Under the pieces are notes generated by a model. It saw only the letters and a list, made by a program, of their open reading frames with translations. It was not told the origin of the DNA and did no database searches. Positions 58,285 through 64,000 of a stretch of DNA of 64,000 nt are shown here, in pieces. Position 1 is the first letter of the stretch; each line of letters begins with the position of its first letter. Position numbers and translations under genes: made by a program. Origin of the DNA: Undaria pinnatifida (Eukaryota > Sar > Phaeophyceae > Laminariales > Alariaceae); contig JABAKD010000025.1 in assembly GCA_012845835.1 (NCBI GenBank), forward strand, positions 10,173,779 to 10,237,778, in the 5' to 3' direction.

Positions 58285-58303
58285 CACTGCTACGACGTCG
58301 CCA
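58285..58303 (-). other. primer-binding site of the LARD
   Basis: On the minus strand, TGGCGACGTCGTAGCAGTG lies two bases after the 5' LTR. It begins TGG and resembles the NADAR-family PBS (TGGCGTCGTCGGCAGGA) at the same spacing, suggesting priming by a related tRNA. Confidence 0.65.
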
Positions 58304-58305
58304 AT

Positions 58306-58701
58306 TGTGGTGGTACTCCGAGTGGGGGATGCGTGGTTGGTCGGTGTTGGGAAGCGTGCTCCTCATGGGTTCCGGTGCCCTTGTTTGGTCTCTCCTCATG
58401 GCTCGCTGGATAGACTCAAAAGCTTATACATTATTTCCTCTTCATTGTACTCTAAAAGACAGACAACACAGGCCTAGCCACGATAGGGCTGGGTAGAGCA
58501 GGTAGAGCAGGTAGAGCAGGTAGAGCAGGTAGTGAGATGTGGGGCGTCCTGCTTGTCCCCTCATCGTCACCTACATTATCGCCCATCTATGATGGCCTTG
58601 ACGTGAATGTGACATCTAAAGTCACGTGGTTTCACCTCAACCATGACATGATTTCACGTCGAATCTGTAAACTATCCTTCTACGGAGGGCACTCCATTAC
58701 A
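58306..58701 (-). repeat. 5' LTR of the LARD
   Basis: Direct copy of 44431-44826 with the same four 9-bp units. It is the promoter-bearing LTR for the minus-strand element. Confidence 0.9.
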
Positions 58702-59039
58702 GCTTGCGCAAGTCCCGCACTACCCGGAAAGATGACAGTCCGGGTGGCTATCTCCACCGAAACTGACCCTCAGGGGACAGGCCGGGTCGACATACACACG
58801 CATCCGTATACAACGGCAGCTTGCGCTGCCGGGGTTGAGACGAATACCACTGATAGGGACAGCTTACGCTATACCTACAATGGGACCCGAAGGGTGCGCC
58901 AGCTAGCGTTGGGCTGTGAAAGCAACTGAGTTAAATCGACACACGACGCGTATGAAAATACGTGGAAGTGTGGTGAGCTGAAGCTTATTTTTCCCCATCC
59001 GGCGGAGGAAAAAAAAATAAAAAATGAAAAAAAAATAAT
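58702..59039. other. gene-free flank between the LARD and the nested cluster
   Basis: A plus-strand frame is open to 58929, but it begins inside the LTR and has no domain. GCTTGCG motifs recur three times (58702, 58819, 58862 region). No gene is called. Confidence 0.45.
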
Positions 59040-59388
59040 ATTACGTCGCATACATTATATAAATAACGAGCGACCCCGTAATACGCGCGATCGAAGTACT
59101 TGTATCACACGCAGCTTGCAAGTCTGAGTTTTGATCAAAAAACCATTTTTGGTAGGGCTGGGTACTGGCGCGCAGCGCCAGTACAAGTTATACTGGCTGC
59201 GTCAGCAGCCAGTATACTGGATCCGGTCAGTATACTGGTGTCGCGGCGCAGCCGCGACCATCGGCCCCCCCCGGCTGGTGAGGGGGCCTCGCCGGAGGCG
59301 CCCCCGGAGGGCCCCGCTGGAGGCGCCCCGCCGGAGGCGAATTTTTACGCGATTTGGCTTCACTAGAGCATAAAAAATGAGTGATTTT

Positions 59389-59656
59389 TGTTAAATTAAA
59401 AGGTGGGGGACACAGAGTGCCCCCTGCAGGTCTGCCAATTGGGTAGGTCCTCGGAGTACTCACTTTCGTTCCTTCGTAGAGATGTAGCTTTATTCGTTTC
59501 CACCAGAGCCCGGGATAGCTTCTGAGATCGGAGGCGCGTGCCTCCGATCTAATTCCTAACTTCCCCGAATATAAACCGCCAACCTTATCATACGAAACCC
59601 ATCCAAATGATCTCAAATTCGGATACCTACAGGCCTTTCGAGGCCGTATCTTAACA
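59389..59656 (-). repeat. 3' LTR of the small element
   Basis: Reverse complement starts TGTTAAGATACGG and ends AATTTAACA, the clearest family LTR in the window. Confidence 0.9.
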
Positions 59657-60047
59657 CTAGCCCACCCTGATGAGTCGCATATGCAGAAATATGGGAGATT
59701 CGGGGAAACTCCGGTTCTACGAACTAGACCATGAGTCGAAGATGCGGCTCCTCAAACCCCACTCCCACACCTCTAACCGTCTGGCTATGGAGCCAGGAAC
59801 ACGCGAAGAAAAGCAGTAGAAAGAAAAGCAGACCCTACAGCAAGGCAATAGTCACCCATCAAAAACCTGCCGTATGCCGCCGGGGTGGCGGGGGGGGCAG
59901 AAAAGGCTCTAGAATCTGCCGCATGCCGCCGGTGTGGCGGGGGGGGCAGGAAAGGCTCTGCGGTAAACCGACCACAGAAAAAGTACTATGGCGATCAAAA
60001 TCCGTGTTGAAATTTGGGCTGCAATGTCCCCGTCCGGGAACACCAGA

Positions 60048-60840
60048 CCTCGGGAGCACGACGCGAATCTGAACCCGTGGTATCTCGCCTCGGGTCTTTC
60101 TTCGTTCGTCGGCGGAAAAGCGCGAGAATCCGCTCTAACTGCGCCCGAAAAATATCAAAAACAGACGGTGCCAACCCGTCGGTAGCCTCGTTGGACATTA
60201 GTGGGTCTGCAATGTCCCCTTTGGGGAACACCAGTCCTCGGCTACTTGGGCCTGTAATGTCCCCTTGCGGGAGCACCAGGCCTCGGGAGCAACATGCGAG
60301 TCCGAACCTGGGGTTTCTCGCCTCGGGTCCTCCTCACTCGATGGCGGAAACTTGTAAGAAGCCGCCCTCATTGCACCCGAAAACGAGTCCAACACCGACG
60401 GTGCCAACCCGTCGGTAGCCTCGTTCGGCATTTGGGTCTGCAATGTCCCCGTCTGGGAACACCAGTCCTCGGCTCTTTGGCCTGTAATGTCCCCTTGCGG
60501 GAGCACCAGGCCTCGGGAGCAACATGCGAGTCCGAACCTGGGGTTTCTCGCCTCGGGTCCTCCTCACTCGCTGGCGGAAACTCGTAAGAAGCCGCCCTCA
60601 TTACACCCGAAAAAGAGTCCAACACCGACGGTGCCAACCCGTCGGTAGCCTCTTTGGGCATTTGGGTCTGTAAAGTCCCCGTCTGGGAACACCAGTCCTC
60701 GGCTCTTTGGGCCTGTAGTGTCCCCCTCAGGAACACCAGGCCTCGGGAGCACGACGCGAGTCCGAACCCACGGTTTCTCGCGTCGTGGCCTCTTCGCTTT
60801 TTGGCGTATAATCGCAAGAAAACTGCTCTAACTGCGCCCA
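60048..60840 (-). repeat. 230-bp tandem array from the pre-NADAR spacer
   Basis: CCTCGGGAGC recurs at 60048, 60281, 60511 and 60741, giving periods of 233, 230 and 230 bp. In element sense the units encode variants of EAWCSRKGTLQA, EDWCSQTGTLQTQMP and EATDGLAPSVLDSF. The full element has one unit-like block at about 27640-27770. Confidence 0.8.
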
Positions 60841-61269
60841 AAGGGGCAAGGGCTTTGAGCTGTTTCTGCTTGACGAGAGGCGCGATTCTTCCGTAAATTT
60901 ACGGGAATAGCGTCCAGCTGATCAGGCTGGAGGCCGTGGAGTCACCACTGGCCCGTCGCGCAGTGTCGGATCTTCTTCCTGTGCCACTGGGGCAGACGTA
61001 GCCTGAAACACGTGGGTTAGCGTGTTAAAAGACGAAGCAGGGTCCGTAAACCCTGTGGGCGTCTTCTGGAGCGGGGCTCGGGCAAGTCAATAATATTTTT
61101 ACCCGAGGAGGCTCTCTTCCGTTATGTCTCTTGGAGAAGGGAGACGAGGTAGCTAATCTTGTCGACTCCTCCTTGATGGAAAAAAGGACAGAGCGCCCGC
61201 TCTTATCGCGAGCAAACACCGGATCGAGCCTCGCAAAAGATCTCGGTGTTTTAGTGTTGGCCTTCCCAG

Positions 61270-61286
61270 TCCTGCCGACGACGCCA
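61270..61286 (-). other. primer-binding site of the small element
   Basis: Minus-strand TGGCGTCGTCGGCAGGA, two bases after the 5' LTR, identical to the PBS at 21227-21243. Confidence 0.8.
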
Positions 61287-61288
61287 CT

Positions 61289-61556
61289 TGTTAAATTAAA
61301 AGGTGGGGGACACAGAGTGCCCCCTGCAGGTCTGCCAATTGGGTAGGTCCTCGGAGTACTCACTTTCGTTCCTTCGTAGAGATGTAGCTTTATTCGTTTC
61401 CACCAGAGCCCGGGATAGCTTCTGAGATCGGAGGCGCGTGCCTCCGATCTAATTCCTAACTTCCCCGAATATAAACCGCCAACCTTATCATACGAAACCC
61501 ATCCAAATGATCTCAAATTCGGATACCTACAGGCCTTTCGAGGCCGTATCTTAACA
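61289..61556 (-). repeat. 5' LTR of the small element
   Basis: No difference seen from 59389-59656. It contains the inverted GGAGGC/GCCTCC hairpin and the CGAATAAAG block. Confidence 0.9.
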
Positions 61557-62411
61557 TTTTGGCTCATATGACAGAGGCACTTTTGTGGGGAAAACGGCAC
61601 TAAAATTCGAGTTCAACGCCCAAATATGTACCGATTTTCAACATGGAGGATGACAATGTGTAGAATGTAGCACAAATCTTTAACTTTGCAACGCCCATAT
61701 ACTCCATGATCATGGGTGACGTAGCGTATGCATAAGCATGAATTGGAATGGATAGCACTCATTCCATGTCACACATACTCAACCCAGCGTATATTGGAAA
61801 AAAAGTAGATTGATAGCTATAGATTGACAAGAGTACTAAAGACGACGGCAAGCAACCAAGTCGATCACCATCATCAGTCCATCAGTTGATGTGCCTACGA
61901 ACAGCGGTGCAACGGCAGCAACAGAGCAACAGAGTACACAACGAGATAACAACGGTGCCACAGCTATCGAAAGCTACCTACCCAACCAAAACCTACACCG
62001 CGCATAAATCACAGCCGCTAGATACCAGCACAACAAACAGAGTCATCAGGATGGCGCTTCTTTTCGCCACGAGCACCCTGCAGGAGAAAACAAAACTGAA
62101 ACTAGCAGAACTGCAAATCTTCCCCAGCAAAGACAGCCACTACCCTACCCCCTCCTCGCGGCCCCGGCGTCCTCTCAGCAGGCAGCTTGAAGCTATGGGT
62201 TTCCGCTGGTTCTTGAGGCGTATATTGGGATCTTCGTCTATATGCGAATGTACTGGTGTACTGGCAGGTCGGTTTACCAGTATCAGGATACTGCCAGTAC
62301 TAGTACTACTGGCAGTACGTACTGGTTCAGTACCCAGCCCTAATTTTTGGTTGATCTCACAGCTGAATGAAGTGTTTTTTTCATTTTTTATAATACACGA
62401 GGGATGGACGC

Positions 62412-62516
62412 GATGCGATGTAATGTGATGTGATGTGATGTGATGTGATGTGATGTGATATGATGTGATGTGATGTGATGTGATGTGATGTGAGAGGTGA
62501 TGATGTGATGTTAGCC
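62412..62516. repeat. GATGT pentanucleotide satellite
   Basis: About 19 near-perfect units of GATGT with a few substitutions near the end. Open frames across it are artefacts. Confidence 0.9.
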
Positions 62517-62671
62517 CTGTACATCGTTCGCCTTGGTGTGAGGGTAACTACACCTCCTAGGAACGATTGTAACACTGATCAAACAAGAAGAAAAAAGTGT
62601 GGAGATTTTTTTTTTTCCTGCGCATGGGAGGCGGGAGGGATGGGGTAGTTAGACTATAGACTAGGTGTACG

Positions 62672-62868
62672 CAACTTTTTCTTGTGCACAAGTTGACTTG
62701 CGGAAATAGCGCGAGAGCGTGAGTTAGCAACACTCGATAAAAAATTGACGAGCAGTGGGATTGCTGCACCCTATGCGCGCGATGGGGGGAAGAACGGACG
62801 ACACCTGTCACCAGGCTTGTCCATCCAGAAGCTGGAAAGTGGAAGTGTGAGACAAAAAAAAAAAAAAA
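62672..62868 (+). mobile_element. SINE, 5'-truncated copy with poly(A) tail
   Basis: The body blocks TTGCGGAAATAGCGCGAGAGC, GAGCAGTGGGATTGCTG, CCCTATGCGCGC and CCAGAAGCTGGAAAGT match 40800-40985. The copy ends in 15 A (62854-62868). The tRNA head is missing. Confidence 0.75.
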
Positions 62869-63422
62869 TCCCCGGGCCCCCTCAAGCCCACAACAAATTC
62901 GCCTCGACCGACCCTTTTGCGGCAGTCCGACGGTCTTGGGTCCACGTTGACTCAGAGTTGCGCGTCAGCGCCTCTCAGGCTGTCAGTCTGTGTGTGTTGT
63001 AGTACTTCGTTTTGATGATGAGTGTTTGGTTTGTGTCGCGGTGGGTTTGCATTTTATATGGCTATTCCTGATGGTTGTGTCAGAGGGTAGGGATTCGGGA
63101 CCTGTGAAGGGCGAAATTATTTGTTGGGTATACATGATATAAACCAGAATATAGCGCCTGATCGTATATTAATAACTATTTAAACAAAGCCTTAAATATT
63201 TGTCCAGACCGGTATTGGGCCTTGAGACATCAGTACCTCAATGCACACGAAATTATAGACTCCATATTTTCATTAACATCCATATGTAACATTCCTGATA
63301 TTTTTGTCCAAAGGGTTTAGACCTACAGCAGCAGTACGGACATGTTGCTTCATATATTCGTAGACTCCGTACTCGCACTTACCGCGCGGCTGTAAACGAG
63401 ACACCAAGCCTCCGTAGAGACC
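62869..63422. other. upstream region of the putative host gene
   Basis: No transposon is recognised. The A/T content rises towards 63120-63300, with a GATATAAA-like motif near 63137. No promoter can be asserted. Confidence 0.4.
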
Positions 63423-63961
63423 ATGAAGCAACCATCAAGCAGCGACAGCAACTCAAGAAGAAGCGAGCTGGGCTCGCCGCACCGAGCTCGTCATGGCATG
63501 GCGTCGATGCTGGCTTTGCTGGCTTTGCTTTCAGCAATTTCCGGTTATATGGTTTTCTACCGTCAACCTGTAGCAGCAGGAGAAGCTCCACGCGGACCAT
63601 CACCTCCGCTACTGCCGTTCGATTTCGGCTTGTATCACCACCGCTACAGTGATGGCAATGCCGCAGCCATCAGTACAACTGTACCACTAGCGAGGCAAAT
63701 CAAGGAGGACGGGCTCCAAAAGGAGGACAGACGAAGGGTCGAGGAAATACCTCATAAACGAGATCGACGGGGTACGGAACTGCCGATTCGAAGAGCAGCA
63801 GCATCATCGGATGAAAACGTGCACGAAGAAAACGTTGGGCATGCCGGCAATCCTTATTTAGCAGGAGGAACGGTCATTTCGAGAAGGACTGGCGGTACTA
63901 ATGATGATGCCGCGGAGCTCACAATGGAAGGAGGAGCTACGGCCCCTGGCAACAGCAGCAG
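63423..63961 (+). CDS. putative type II membrane protein, first exon (partial)
   Basis: The ATG at 63423 opens a frame with a short basic, Ser-rich N-terminus (about 25 residues). One hydrophobic segment follows at about residues 26-46 (MASMLALLALLSAISGYMVF), then a long hydrophilic, Arg/Glu-rich stretch. This is the layout of Golgi-resident type II proteins such as glycosyltransferases or sulfotransferases: cytosolic tail, signal anchor, stem. No catalytic domain is in view. The frame would stop at 63963-63965, but that stop overlaps a good splice donor, CAG/GTAATC (donor GT at 63962-63963), so this is better read as exon 1 of a longer gene running out of the window. The family is not identified. 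Confidence 0.5.
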
Positions 63962-64000
63962 GTAATCAACAACATGTTTATGGTGGGTCCCGCGCCACCG

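Larger units (their letters stand above)
44431..58701 (-). mobile_element. 14.3-kb non-autonomous LTR element (LARD type)
   Basis: Two direct 396-bp repeats (44431-44826, 58306-58701) begin TGTGGTGG and end ATTACA. I found no base difference between them. GCTT lies immediately outside both ends (44427-44430, 58702-58705), as a 4-bp target duplication. On the minus strand a PBS follows the 5' LTR after 2 bases. The end next to the 3' LTR matches the tail of the NADAR element. The 13.5-kb interior has no gag, protease, RT or integrase in any frame; it is made of degenerate tandem arrays. The longest minus-strand frame (49107-50027, about 306 codons) is repeat-derived. Such large derivatives are copied in trans by an autonomous relative. 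Confidence 0.85.
59389..61556 (-). mobile_element. small LTR element derived from the NADAR family, nested in the hAT
   Basis: Two 268-bp LTRs (59389-59656, 61289-61556) show no base difference. TTTT flanks both outer ends (59385-59388, 61557-61560). On the minus strand the order is LTR, 2 bases, PBS, then sequence homologous to 27130-27790 of the full element (the spacer before NADAR), a four-unit tandem expansion, then the 3' untranslated tail and the LTR. The leader, gag, NADAR, protease, RT and integrase are absent, so it must move in trans. Confidence 0.9.
59153..62342. mobile_element. non-autonomous hAT-type DNA transposon
   Basis: Perfect 15-bp terminal inverted repeats: TAGGGCTGGGTACTG at 59153-59167 and its complement at 62328-62342. 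An 8-bp duplication ATTTTTGG lies at 59145-59152 and 62343-62350. Eight-bp duplications and ends like T/CAGGG-x-TGGG are typical of hAT transposons. Subterminal hairpins lie at 59163-59183 and 59190-59213, and around 62290-62318; hAT transposases bind subterminal repeats. No transposase ORF exists in the roughly 1.0 kb not taken up by the nested LTR element; the frame at 61886-62428 has no recognisable domain. Confidence 0.85.
59040..62395 (-). repeat. foldback terminus interrupted by a hAT element
   Basis: The inverted terminal block occupies 59040-59152 (CGTAATACGCGCGATCG, CACGCAGCTTGCAAG) and continues at 62351-62395 (TTGATCTCACAGCTG, then the A/T-rich edge). Joining the two halves with one copy of the 8-bp duplication rebuilds the order of blocks seen in uninterrupted copies such as 40500-40598. 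Confidence 0.75.

Noticed and set aside
62381-62575. His/Ser-rich small ORF
   Set aside because: It is the translation of the GATGT pentanucleotide satellite.

Overview
This is a repeat-dominated window of nuclear DNA from a eukaryote. I see no prokaryotic gene organisation. Nearly every recognisable feature is a transposable element: LTR retrotransposons of the Ty3/gypsy type, LINE fragments, tRNA-derived SINEs, a hAT-type DNA transposon, small inverted-repeat elements, and long homopolymer G/C tracts. The only plausible host gene is a partial 5' exon at the right edge, encoding the start of a type II membrane protein. The element mix and the G-tract satellites would suit a multicellular alga, but the sequence does not fix the taxon.

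Layout. 1-5.5 kb: foldback-repeat termini, G-tract satellite, one unidentified broken ORF and a decayed LINE on the minus strand. 5.7-9.7 kb: a SINE and a 5'-truncated gypsy pol copy (RNase H to integrase and reader domains). 9.9-13.5 kb: a minus-strand chromovirus relic with LTRs, gag, protease and chromodomain, but with RT, RNase H and integrase core deleted. 13.5-20.9 kb: satellite, foldback terminus, a SINE, a MITE-like repeat, a LINE fragment and long gene-free DNA.

20.956-35.330 kb: a complete but dead 14.4-kb gypsy element with LTRs, primer-binding site, three tandem-repeat arrays in its leader, gag and pol. Its pol carries a NADAR (YbiA/DUF1768-like) domain just upstream of the protease. 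A 226-bp TA-flanked MITE sits inside the protease. The C-terminus has a chromodomain-like module followed by a Tudor-like module. 35.6-37.4 kb: a deletion derivative of the same family.

37.9-44.4 kb: foldback elements with G/C homopolymer arms (one contains a 500-N assembly gap), a SINE, a 5'-truncated LINE with a duplicated tail, and a second SINE. 44.431-58.701 kb: a 14.3-kb LTR element on the minus strand. Its 396-bp LTRs show no difference, it has a 4-bp target duplication, and it has no recognisable retroviral protein (a LARD-type non-autonomous element). 59.0-62.4 kb: a three-level nest, in which a foldback repeat is interrupted by a hAT element (8-bp target duplication), itself interrupted by a small LTR element with identical LTRs that derives from the NADAR family. 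62.4-64 kb: pentanucleotide satellite, SINE, and the putative host exon.

How the parts relate. The NADAR-family elements and the 14.3-kb LARD share the 2-nt LTR-to-PBS spacing, a similar PBS and a homologous 3' tail next to the 3' LTR. This suggests that the non-autonomous elements use the machinery of the NADAR-bearing family. The full copy here is dead (RT catalytic Asp losses, in-frame stops, frameshifts), yet two non-autonomous elements have indistinguishable LTRs, so an active autonomous relative probably exists elsewhere in the genome.
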